From positions 248,001-312,000 of the forward strand of contig NZ_JACHHZ010000005.1 of assembly GCF_014202975.1 (NCBI RefSeq): a stretch of 64,000 nucleotides of DNA, in the 5' to 3' direction. A program made the position numbers and the translations under genes. The notes beneath the pieces are model-generated. The model saw only the letters and a list, made by a program, of their open reading frames with translations, was not told the origin of the DNA and did not search any database. The DNA is from Povalibacter uvarum (GTDB lineage: Bacteria > Pseudomonadota > Gammaproteobacteria > Steroidobacterales > Steroidobacteraceae). Positions 34,284 through 42,386 of the stretch are shown piece after piece. How positions within the stretch are numbered: the stretch's first letter is position 1; each line of letters opens with the position of its first letter.

Positions 34284-35405
34284 TCAGGCCGGCGCTGCTG
34301 CGGCGCGCAACGGATCCTGGTGAGCGGGGGTCTCGGGCAGGCTCACGTAGAAGGAGGCGCCCTGGTTGATCTGGCCTTCGGCCCAGATGCGGCCCCCATG
34401 GCGTTCGATGATGCGATGGACGGTCGCGAGACCGATGCCCGATCCGTCGAACTCGGAAACGCCGTGCAGCCGCTGGAACGGCTTGAAGAGCTTCTGAACG
34501 TAGGTCATGTCGAAGCCGGCGCCGTTGTCGCGCACGAACAGAGTGGTCGTGCCCCCTTCGGTACGCTGACCGATCTCGATGCTGGCACCGTGCGTCTTGC
34601 CCGTGAACTTCCAGGCATTGTCGATGAGATTGAAGAGCATCTGGCTGAGCAGCCGGCGGTCGCCATGCGCGTGCATGCCGGATTGAACGGTGATCTTCAC
34701 GTCGCGGGCGGGTTCGCGCTGTCTGAGATCCGCCACGACGTCGTTCGCCAGCGCACTGACGTCGATCTCTTCCCGCTGCAGCGTGTGCCGCGAGATGCGC
34801 GACAAGGCGAGCAGTGCTTCGATCAGCTCCGACATCTTCTTCACGCTGGCCTGGATTCGCTGCACGCGACGTTTCTGTTCGTCCGTCGCGTGCTCATCGA
34901 GCGACAGTTCGAGCATGCCGGCCTGGCCCGCGATCGTGGACAGCGGTGATCGCAAGTCATGCGACACCGAAGCGCTGAATGCCTCGAGTTCGCGATTGGC
35001 GCGCGCGAGCGAATCATTGGCATCGCGCAATTGATTCTGCGTGGGCAGCGCAAGGATTGCCGGCATCGCACGCCACAGCATGATCGCAGTGGGCACCGAA
35101 GCGGCAGCGGTGATCGCCTTGATGATGCCTTCGAGCCAGTACTCGGCGTGCCACACATTCCAGATGTCGATCACATGCGTGGCGCCGCAGGCCACGATGA
35201 ATACGCTGAACCAGACGAACAGCGAATGGAACGGCAGATCCTGCCGCCGCCGGGTCAGATGAAAGAGCACGAAAGGAATCGCGAAGTAAGCCATCGCGAT
35301 GAGGATGTCGGGCAGCACATGCAGCCAGAGCACACCGGGCGTCCACAGGTAACAGTGCCCGTGCGGCATGAAGTTGGCTGTGCTGAAAATATCTGGCGCC
35401 GTCAT
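34284..35405 (-). CDS. Sensor histidine kinase with ethylene-receptor-like membrane domain
   Basis: 373 residues from the ATG behind GGGGAG. Residues 25-110 form three membrane helices that align without gaps to plant ETR1. Asp33, Tyr40, Ile43, Pro44, Ile70, Cys73 and His77 match ETR1 Asp25, Tyr32, Ile35, Pro36, Ile62, Cys65 and His69 at the same spacing (IVACGATHVIDIW beside ETR1 IVLCGATHLINLW). The Cys and His bind Cu(I) in ETR1. There is no GAF domain; a short linker leads to HisKA with His149 in SVSHDLRSPLSTI, then HATPase motifs LIDNAWKF, DNGAGF and GSGIGLATVHRI. No response regulator is adjacent. Ethylene binding is predicted, not shown. Confidence 0.9.
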   Translation of the reverse strand: MTAPDIFSTANFMPHGHCYLWTPGVLWLHVLPDILIAMAYFAIPFVLFHLTRRRQDLPFHSLFVWFSVFIVACGATHVIDIWNVWHAEYWLEGIIKAITAAASVPTAIMLWRAMPAILALPTQNQLRDANDSLARANRELEAFSASVSHDLRSPLSTIAGQAGMLELSLDEHATDEQKRRVQRIQASVKKMSELIEALLALSRISRHTLQREEIDVSALANDVVADLRQREPARDVKITVQSGMHAHGDRRLLSQMLFNLIDNAWKFTGKTHGASIEIGQRTEGGTTTLFVRDNGAGFDMTYVQKLFKPFQRLHGVSEFDGSGIGLATVHRIIERHGGRIWAEGQINQGASFYVSLPETPAHQDPLRAAAAPA

Positions 35406-35491
35406 GACCGGACTCCCCGCGTGAAGGCGGCATTGTACGGAGCGCGGAAAGGAGGCTTGCGGGAGCAAGTGCGTATTCCATGAGGAATGAA

Positions 35492-35693
35492 GCTGGCTAC
35501 CCGGCTAGCCACTAGCCAGAGTCGAGCCGGAGAAAGAGAGGGGGTAGCGGTCCGGGGGCGTGTATCCGGATGGATTCCCGCTTTCGCGGGAATGACAGCT
35601 GCCCCTCGTCACTCCCGCGAAAGCGGGAGTCCATCCCTTCCGGATCCCTGGGCTAGCCGGCTAATAGCAAATCTGGCTAACAGGCTATCTAAG
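35492..35693. repeat. Family F repeat arms enclosing a family A pair
   Basis: GGCTACCCGGCTAGCCACTA GCCAG (35492-35520) and GGGCTAGCCGGCTAATAGC with GGCTAACAGGCTAT (35650-35693) are built of GGCTA units and flank the family A pair at 35568-35637. The arrangement parallels the nesting at 571-846. Confidence 0.55.
35568..35637. repeat. Family A repeat pair, copy 5
   Basis: ATTCCCGCTTTCGCGGGAAT followed by ACTCCCGCGAAAGCGGGAGT, in the opposite relative order to copy 1, within the 474-base gap between the kinase and TetR genes. Confidence 0.85.
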
Positions 35694-35784
35694 CCACTGA
35701 TTTGTTTATTTTAATATTCATAAAAACTGAACTGAGGCGCCCATTGCGGCTGGCCTCCTCCCGCTCTGCCGGGCCAAAAACCGG

Positions 35785-35828
35785 TTGAACTGAACCGTCC
35801 AGCCGGTTTACCTTACCGTCCAGCCGGT
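35785..35828 (+). promoter_or_regulatory. Promoter with two TetR-type operators
   Basis: Two copies of ACCGTCCAGCCGGT at 35794-35807 and 35815-35828, 21 bases apart (two helical turns). Each is a palindrome (AACCG-TCCAGC-CGGTT and TACCG-TCCAGC-CGGTA) of the ACCGNCCAGNCGGT type bound by TetR repressors of efflux operons. TTGAAC at 35785 is a good -35, and the -10 would fall between the operators. An AT-rich patch (35698-35735) lies further upstream. Probable autoregulation by the TetR gene at 35880. Confidence 0.7.
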
Positions 35829-35879
35829 ACAGTCCCGTTCGGAGCGCTGTCCGCCACTTCCTTCGAGGGTTTCATCCAA

Positions 35880-36440
35880 ATGGTTGCAGAACAGGCTGCG
35901 GTGGGCTCGGCCCGTGAGCGCGTTCTTGAAGCTGCTGAACGTGTGGTCACCGAGGTCGGCGCCGCGCGATTGACTCTCGATGCCGTGTCGCACGCGGCCG
36001 GTGTCAGCAAGGGTGGCCTGCTCTATCACTTCCCTTCGAAGGAATCGTTGCTGACGGCGCTTGCACAGCGCTATGTCGATTCCATGCAGGGCTGCATCGA
36101 CACCGCCAAGGGATCGCTCGAAGACCAGAACGGTCGCGATCTCAAGGCCTGCATTCTCGGGATCCTGGGCAGCGATCCGCGCCTGAAGGCGATGGGAGCG
36201 GTGCTCCTCGCAACGGCTGCGAACGATCTCACGCTGCTCGAAGTCATTCGCGAGCGTGTCGCCGAACACACGCGCGAGCTCGCTGCCTCGGGCGGCAATT
36301 TCGCCCGGGCAGCCGTCGTGATGCTGGCGATCGACGGTCTGAAGATGCGCGAATCGCTGCGGATTTCGGCATTCACGCCGGAGCAGCGCGAAACGATCGT
36401 GAAAGAGTTGCTCACGCTGGCGGACGAAGCGTACCGCTGA
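35880..36440 (+). CDS. TetR-family repressor of the RND pump operon
   Basis: 186 residues, RBS GAGGG. The N-terminal DNA-binding domain includes LDAVSHAAGVSKGGLLYHFP (helix-turn-helix with the family GxLYxHF signature). The all-helical C-terminal domain would bind a ligand. The gene is first in an apparent operon with adaptor, pump and outer-membrane factor (36508-42299), and two matching operators precede it. It most likely represses the operon until an exported compound binds. Confidence 0.9.
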   Translation: MVAEQAAVGSARERVLEAAERVVTEVGAARLTLDAVSHAAGVSKGGLLYHFPSKESLLTALAQRYVDSMQGCIDTAKGSLEDQNGRDLKACILGILGSDPRLKAMGAVLLATAANDLTLLEVIRERVAEHTRELAASGGNFARAAVVMLAIDGLKMRESLRISAFTPEQRETIVKELLTLADEAYR

Positions 36441-36507
36441 TGATGGTTTTACGACCGCTCGTACGTCCTTGGGCGGTCAGTCGATCGAAGTTCATGGGGT
36501 AGAAGTC

Positions 36508-37686
36508 ATGTCGAAGGTCAAAAATCGCAGTTTCTGGTGGTTGAGCGCGGTCGCGATGACGGGCGCGCTGGCCGGCTGCGGTCAGCAGCAGCAGGCATTC
36601 CAGCCGCCGCCTCCCGAGGTCGCAGTGCAGACGGTCGATTCGGCGCCGGTGCCGCTCGATCTCACGTACACCGCGCGCACCGTCGGTTCACGCGAAGTCG
36701 AAGTCCGCGCCCGGGTGGGAGGCATCCTGCTCAAGCGCCGTTACGAAGAAGGCAGTCGCGTTCGCGAAGGCCAGCCGATGTTCCAGATCGATCCGGAACC
36801 GATCCGCGCCCGCGTTGCATCGGCACGCGCAGAGGTGTCGGTCGCGAAAGCCCGCCTCGATGAAGCGAGCCGCCAGCGCGATCGCGTGCTGCCGCTGTTC
36901 GAGAAGAACGCAGTCAGTCAGAGCCGTCGCGACGAAGCCGTATCCGGGTTCGAAGTCGCACAGGCAAATCTCCTCGCTGCGCAGGCAGCGCTCAAGACGG
37001 CCGAGCTCGATCTCGAATACAGCGACGTGCGTGCCCCGATCTCCGGTCTCACCAGTCGCGAAATGCTTTCCGAAGGCAGCCTCGTGTCGACCGATCAGAG
37101 CTCGAGCCTGCTGACGAAGATCGTGCAGATCGATCCGCTGTACGTCGAATTCTCGGTGCCGGAAGCGGAAGCAGCGTTGCTGCGAACTTCGCTGGCCCCC
37201 GTCAGCAAGAGCACACCGCCCGTCGTGAAGCTGCTGCTCGAAGACGGCGCCGAGTATCCGGACGCTGCGAAGCTCACGTTCGTCGATAACGCAGTCGATG
37301 TGCAGTCCGGCACCGTGCGCGTGCGCGCAGTACTCAAGAACTCTGGCGCACAGCTCATTCCCGGCCAGTTCGTGCGTGCGCGCGTCGAAGGCGTGACGCT
37401 TGCCAACGTCGTGTCGATTCCGCGCAAGGCGGTGATGTCGAGCGCGCAGGGAAGCTTCGTCTGGATCGTCGGTGCCGAGGACAAGATCGAAATGCGTCCC
37501 GTCCAGGTCGGGCGCACCATGCGCAACGACATCGTCGTCACGTCTGGCCTGTCCAAGGGCGATCGCTATGTCGTCGAGGGTGTGCTGAAAGTGCAGCCCG
37601 GCATCCAGGTCAGCGCCGTGTCCGTGGACGCGGCCAGCCGCCAGGCCGAAGGCGAACAGCCGAAAGTGCCGGCGAAAGAGGGCTGA
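36508..37686 (+). CDS. RND efflux periplasmic adaptor, lipoprotein
   Basis: 392 residues; lipobox GALAGC. Membrane-fusion-protein architecture: VEVRARVGGILLKRRYEEGS lipoyl half, coiled-coil hairpin of about 70 residues (ARVASARAEVSVAKARLDEA), second lipoyl half SDVRAPISGLTSREMLSEG, then beta-barrel (PLYVEFSVPEAEAALL) and membrane-proximal domain. It is of the AcrA/MexE type and is linked by three bases to the pump gene. It bridges pump and outer-membrane channel. Confidence 0.93.
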   Translation: MSKVKNRSFWWLSAVAMTGALAGCGQQQQAFQPPPPEVAVQTVDSAPVPLDLTYTARTVGSREVEVRARVGGILLKRRYEEGSRVREGQPMFQIDPEPIRARVASARAEVSVAKARLDEASRQRDRVLPLFEKNAVSQSRRDEAVSGFEVAQANLLAAQAALKTAELDLEYSDVRAPISGLTSREMLSEGSLVSTDQSSSLLTKIVQIDPLYVEFSVPEAEAALLRTSLAPVSKSTPPVVKLLLEDGAEYPDAAKLTFVDNAVDVQSGTVRVRAVLKNSGAQLIPGQFVRARVEGVTLANVVSIPRKAVMSSAQGSFVWIVGAEDKIEMRPVQVGRTMRNDIVVTSGLSKGDRYVVEGVLKVQPGIQVSAVSVDAASRQAEGEQPKVPAKEG

Positions 37687-37689
37687 TCC

Positions 37690-40600
37690 ATGCTTTCCCG
37701 CTTTTTCATTACGCGCCCGATCTTCGCGTGCGTGATCTCGGCGTTCATCGTGCTGGCCGGCCTCGGCGGCATGCTGTCGCTGCCGATCTCGATGTATCCG
37801 AACATCATCCCGCCGACGGTGACGGTTACCGCGCAGTATCCCGGCGCGACCGCGGAGACGATCGCCGAGACCGTGGCGGCGCCGATCGAGGAGCAGATCA
37901 ACGGCGTCGAGAACATGCTGTACATGACGTCCGTGAACTCGGGCGACGGCACGCTGATGATCACGATCACGTTCGCGGTCGGGTCCGATCCGGACCTGTC
38001 CACGATCAACGTCAACAATCGCGTGCAGGCTGCCGTACCGCGGCTGCCGGAAGAAGTGCGACGGCAGGGCGTCGTCGTCCGCAAGGCGTCGATGAACTTC
38101 CTGCAGATTATCGGCATCACCTCGCCGGACGGCTCGATGAGCATGCTGGAGCTCAGCAGCTACACGGCGCTGAACATCATCGATGAGCTGCGCCGCATCC
38201 CGGGTGTCGGCGATGTGCAGTTGTGGGGGCAGAACTATTCCATCCGCATCTGGATGCAGCCCGACAAGCTCGCGAAGCTCGGCATCACTCCGGGCGAGGT
38301 GGCCGCGGCGGTACGCCAGCAGAACTCACAGTTCGCGGCGGGACGCATCGGTGTCGAACCGATCGACGAGCACGTGGACTTCACTTACGCAGTGACCGCG
38401 CAGGGCCGTCTCGAAACGCCGGAAGAGTTCGAGCAGATCGTCATCCACACCGGGGAGAACGGTTCGATCGTGCGCCTGCGCGATGTCGCCCGCGTCGAAC
38501 TCGGTGCGCAGAGCTATAGCTTCGACGCGAAGGTCGGCGGCAAGGAGTCGATCGCGATGGGCGTGCTGCTGCAGCCGGGCGCCAACGCGCTCGAAACGGG
38601 CGATGCGATCCGTGCGCGGCTCGAGGAGCTGCAGGCTGATTTCCCGAACGGCATGTCGTACGAGATTCCGTACGACACGAACCTGTACGTGGAGATCTCG
38701 ATCAAGGAAGTCGTCAAGACGCTGATCGAAGCGATGATCCTGGTGTTCCTGGTCGTCCTGCTGTTCCTGCAGAACTGGCGCGCGACCATCATTCCGATGC
38801 TGGCCGTGCCGGTATCGCTCATCGGCACCTTTGCGGCGATGTACGCGTTCGGCTTCTCCATCAACATGCTGACATTGTTCGGCATGGTGCTTTCGATCGG
38901 CATCGTCGTCGACGACGCGATCGTCGTGCTCGAGAACGTCGAGCGCATCATGACCACCGAGAAGCTCTCGCCGATCGCCGCGACCATGAAGGCCATGGAA
39001 GAAGTCACCCGTCCGGTGATCGCGATCGTGCTCGTGCTCACCGCGGTCTTCCTGCCGGTCGCCTTCATGGGCGGACTCGTGGGCGAGATGTACCGGCAGT
39101 TCGCCGTCACCATTTCGGTGTCGGTGGCGATCTCGGGCTTCGTCGCGCTGACGCTCACTCCTGCGTTGTGCGCGCTGCTGCTCAAGCCGGGCCACACCGT
39201 GCAGTTCGGTTTCCTCAATCGCTTCAACGAATGGTTCGCCCGGGTGACGGCGCGCTACTCGCAGGGTGTGCAGTTCGTGATGCGTCGCGGCGCCATCGCC
39301 ACCGGCGTGTTCGCGGCGATGGTGCTGGCCACGGTCGGCCTCTTCATGGCGCTGCCGAGTTCGCTGGCGCCGGCTGAGGATCAGGGCTACGTGTTCGTCA
39401 TCGGCCAGCTGCAGGATGCGGCATCGCTCAGCCGCACGCAGGAAGCGATCGGTACGGTCGAATCAGCAGTGCGCGGCAATCCGGCGGTCAAGACTGCGGT
39501 CGCGATCTCGGGCATGGACGCGCTTACGCAGGCCTACAAGACGAACGGCGGCATCATCTGGCTGCCGCTCACGCCTTGGGATGAGCGCACGGGCGATGAA
39601 TCGAAATCGCCTGGCGCTGTGGTTGGCTCGGTGTTCGCGGAAGGCAGCAAGGTCAAGGATGCGTTCTTCTTCGCCGTCGAACCGCCGCCCATCGAAGGGC
39701 TCGCAATGACGGGTGGCTTCGAGGCGTACATCCAGTCACGCGGCCGCGGATCGGCGAAGGATCTCGAGGCTGCTGCACAGAAGTTCGTCGCGGCTGCGTC
39801 GCAGCGCAAGGAACTTGCGGGCGTGCTGACGACCTTCAGCGCGAGCGTGCCGCAGATGCGCGTCGATCTCGACCGCGAGAAGGCGCTGACGCTGGGTGTG
39901 CCGGTCAGCGAAGTGTTCGAGACGTTGCAGAGCACGTTCGGCGCGATGTACGTCAACGACTTCAATCGCAACGGCCGCGTCTACCAGGTGCAGCTGCAGT
40001 CGGAGCCGCGCTTCCGTGCGTATCCGGAAGATATCCGCAACGTGTACGTGCGTGCACGCTCCGGCGAACTCGTGCCGCTCACTGCGGTGGCGAGCATCCG
40101 GCAGGTGACGGGCCCTGAGATCGTCGAGCGCTTCAATGTGTTCAACGCCGCGAAGGTGATGGGCAATGCCGCGGAGGGCTACAGCTCGGGTGATGCGATC
40201 CGCGTCGCCGAGGAAGTGGCGAAGGAAGCGTTGCCTTCGGGCTATCAGCTCGCGTGGACGGGTACGGCTTATCAGGAGAAAGTCAGCGGCGGCGCGTCCA
40301 ACAGCGTCTATCTGCTCGGCGTTCTGATGGTCTTCCTCATTCTCGCGGCGCAGTTCGAGCGCTGGACGCTGCCGCTCGCCGTGATTCTCGCCGTGCCGTT
40401 CGCCGCGTTCGGGGCGTTCCTGGCGGCGACGTCCCGCGGGCTCGAGAACGACATCTATTTCCAGATCGGCATGCTGACGCTGGTCGGTCTGGCGGCGAAG
40501 AACGCGATCCTGATCGTGGAGTTCGCATTGATGAAGCTGCAGGAAGGCATGCCGCTGAAGGAAGCGGCGATCGAGGGTGCGAAGCTGCGTTTCCGTCCGA

Positions 40601-40851
40601 TCATCATGACGTCGCTGGCGCTGATCTTCGGCGTGTTGCCGCTCGCACTCAGCACGGGTGCGGGTGCGGCCAGCCGCCATTCGCTCGGTACGAGCGTGAT
40701 CGGCGGCATGCTGGCGGCCACGTTCGTGGCGACATTCTTCATACCGATGTTCTTCCGCTGGGTGGCAAGTCATACACGGGACGTGTCGCACGCGCACTCC
40801 GCGCCGACCGATGAGTCCGAGGCCGAGCCTCAGCCGAAGCCGTTGTCCTGA
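37690..40851 (+). CDS. RND multidrug efflux pump (HAE-1 family)
   Basis: 1053 residues, the standard length. It begins MLSRFFITRPIFACVISAFI with the first of 12 membrane helices. The proton-relay acidic pair is in helix 4 in the block GMVLSIGIVVDDAIVVLENV, and helix 10 carries the Lys-containing LVGLAAKNAILIVEFA. Two large periplasmic loops contain porter and docking subdomains. It trimerises in the inner membrane and exports hydrophobic compounds with the adaptor upstream and the channel downstream. It is nearest to MexF/AcrB-type pumps; the substrates cannot be read from sequence. Confidence 0.95.
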   Translation: MLSRFFITRPIFACVISAFIVLAGLGGMLSLPISMYPNIIPPTVTVTAQYPGATAETIAETVAAPIEEQINGVENMLYMTSVNSGDGTLMITITFAVGSDPDLSTINVNNRVQAAVPRLPEEVRRQGVVVRKASMNFLQIIGITSPDGSMSMLELSSYTALNIIDELRRIPGVGDVQLWGQNYSIRIWMQPDKLAKLGITPGEVAAAVRQQNSQFAAGRIGVEPIDEHVDFTYAVTAQGRLETPEEFEQIVIHTGENGSIVRLRDVARVELGAQSYSFDAKVGGKESIAMGVLLQPGANALETGDAIRARLEELQADFPNGMSYEIPYDTNLYVEISIKEVVKTLIEAMILVFLVVLLFLQNWRATIIPMLAVPVSLIGTFAAMYAFGFSINMLTLFGMVLSIGIVVDDAIVVLENVERIMTTEKLSPIAATMKAMEEVTRPVIAIVLVLTAVFLPVAFMGGLVGEMYRQFAVTISVSVAISGFVALTLTPALCALLLKPGHTVQFGFLNRFNEWFARVTARYSQGVQFVMRRGAIATGVFAAMVLATVGLFMALPSSLAPAEDQGYVFVIGQLQDAASLSRTQEAIGTVESAVRGNPAVKTAVAISGMDALTQAYKTNGGIIWLPLTPWDERTGDESKSPGAVVGSVFAEGSKVKDAFFFAVEPPPIEGLAMTGGFEAYIQSRGRGSAKDLEAAAQKFVAAASQRKELAGVLTTFSASVPQMRVDLDREKALTLGVPVSEVFETLQSTFGAMYVNDFNRNGRVYQVQLQSEPRFRAYPEDIRNVYVRARSGELVPLTAVASIRQVTGPEIVERFNVFNAAKVMGNAAEGYSSGDAIRVAEEVAKEALPSGYQLAWTGTAYQEKVSGGASNSVYLLGVLMVFLILAAQFERWTLPLAVILAVPFAAFGAFLAATSRGLENDIYFQIGMLTLVGLAAKNAILIVEFALMKLQEGMPLKEAAIEGAKLRFRPIIMTSLALIFGVLPLALSTGAGAASRHSLGTSVIGGMLAATFVATFFIPMFFRWVASHTRDVSHAHSAPTDESEAEPQPKPLS

Positions 40852-40871
40852 TCGATTCTGGAAGACTGGAA

Positions 40872-42299
40872 ATGTGCATGCGTAATGTTCTGATCGTTGC
40901 TGTTGTCTCGACGGTGCTGAGTGGATGCATCGTGTCCCGTGTCGACCCGCAGAAGCCGGAACTGCCGTTGCCTGCGGCGCTTCCGGAGCAAACCCAGACG
41001 ACGACCCAGCTGCCTGATCCGTGGTGGACGATCTTCGGCGACGAGCGGCTCAACCAGCTCGTCGACGAAGCGCTGACCAACAATCCGGATGTGCAGGTTG
41101 CGGCGGCACGCGTCGCGCAGGCTCGTGCGATCCTCGGTATCACCAATGCCGATCGTCTGCCGTCGGTCGATCTGCAGGGCAATGTCACGCGGTCGAAAGA
41201 CAGCGCGTACGTGAACACGACGCCGGGTATCGATCGTCACCGCACGATCTACACCGTGCAGGGCGGCGCCGCGTTCGAGCTCGATATCTGGGGCAAGTAC
41301 TTGCGTGCCTCGCAGTCAGCTCGCGAACAACTGCTCAACTCGGAGTACGGTCGCGAAGCAACCAAGCTCAGCCTGACCGGCGATGTGGCGCGCAGCTACT
41401 TCGGCCTGATTGCCTCTGCGCAGCAGCTTGCTCGCGGGCGCGACACGCTGTCGACCCGCGAAGAGTCGTTGCGTATCGAGAAGGTGCGTTTCGATGCGGG
41501 TGAGAGCGACGAGTTCACGTTCAAGCGCGCTGAAGCGGATGCGGCCGCGACACGGGTTTCGGTCCACCAGCTCGAGCTCGATCTCACGCGCCGAACCAAT
41601 GCGTTCGGCATTCTGCTGGGCCGCTCGCCACAGGATCTCGTGGATCGCGCAATCAAGGCCGAGCGCGACGAACTTCCATCCGTCGTGGCCTTGCCCGCGG
41701 CGCTGCCGTCGAGCGTGATGGAGCGGCGTCCGGATATCGGCGCGGCCGAAGCGGCGTTGAATTCATCCGCGTACGACATCGGCGTTGCCCGTGCGCAGAT
41801 GTTCCCGAGTATCAGCCTCACCGGTGCGTTCGGTTCGGTCAGCCCGGAGCTCGACAACCTGTTCAAGCCAGCATCGGAAGCGTGGTCCGCGGCGGGCGGC
41901 ATCTTTCAGCCCATCTTCCAGGGCGGACGCCTGCGTGCGAACGTGAAGCGGGCGGAAGCAGTCCGTGAGGAGCGCAAGGCTCAGTATGCTCAGACCGTGC
42001 AGAACGCCTTCCGCGAAGTGCTCGATGGCCTGCAGGGCCAGTCGCTCATAGCTGGCGTCGCGTCAGCGAATGCCGATCAGGTTGCCTCGCTCTCGCGAGC
42101 GACCGAACTGGCAGAACTGCGTTACGACCAGGGCGATATCGCCTACATCGACCTGCTCGACGTGCGTCGTGGATTGTTCCAGGCACAGATCGATCTGGTC
42201 GCTGCGCAACGCGATGCGTTGCTCAATACGGTTGATCTCGCGCTCGCATTGGGCGGGGGAATGGGAGCGAGGGCGGAAACGCTGTCGGCGGCCAGATAG
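40872..42299 (+). CDS. Outer-membrane efflux lipoprotein (NodT/OprM family)
   Basis: 475 residues with lipobox VLSGC near residue 19. Two repeats of the TolC-like bundle are present. The family block LPSSVMERRPDIGAAEAALN lies near residue 277, followed by MFPSISLTGAFGSVSPELDN. It forms a trimeric channel across the outer membrane. The start is ATG at 40872 or the second ATG two codons on. It is the last gene of the TetR-RND operon, 20 bases after the pump. Confidence 0.94.
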   Translation: MCMRNVLIVAVVSTVLSGCIVSRVDPQKPELPLPAALPEQTQTTTQLPDPWWTIFGDERLNQLVDEALTNNPDVQVAAARVAQARAILGITNADRLPSVDLQGNVTRSKDSAYVNTTPGIDRHRTIYTVQGGAAFELDIWGKYLRASQSAREQLLNSEYGREATKLSLTGDVARSYFGLIASAQQLARGRDTLSTREESLRIEKVRFDAGESDEFTFKRAEADAAATRVSVHQLELDLTRRTNAFGILLGRSPQDLVDRAIKAERDELPSVVALPAALPSSVMERRPDIGAAEAALNSSAYDIGVARAQMFPSISLTGAFGSVSPELDNLFKPASEAWSAAGGIFQPIFQGGRLRANVKRAEAVREERKAQYAQTVQNAFREVLDGLQGQSLIAGVASANADQVASLSRATELAELRYDQGDIAYIDLLDVRRGLFQAQIDLVAAQRDALLNTVDLALALGGGMGARAETLSAAR

Positions 42300-42305
42300 G
42301 CATTC

Positions 42306-42370
42306 GTCATTCCCGCGAAAGCGGGAATCCATCGGATCAAGGCATGGATCCCCGCGTGCGCGGGGATGAC
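42306..42370. repeat. Family A repeat pair, copy 6
   Basis: ATTCCCGCGAAAGCGGGAAT and ATCCCCGCGTGCGCGGGGAT around CCATCGGATCAAGGCATGG. It fills the 87-base gap between two convergent genes and may serve as a shared 3' hairpin. Confidence 0.85.
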
Positions 42371-42386
42371 GGATGCAGTCGCTTCT

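Noticed and set aside
33309..34949. 546-codon plus-strand frame
   Set aside because: It runs antisense through both the cytochrome c and the kinase genes, which are strongly supported.
39736..40797. 353-codon minus-strand frame
   Set aside because: Antisense to the RND pump; the His/Arg/Glu-rich product is typical of a shadow frame in high-GC DNA.
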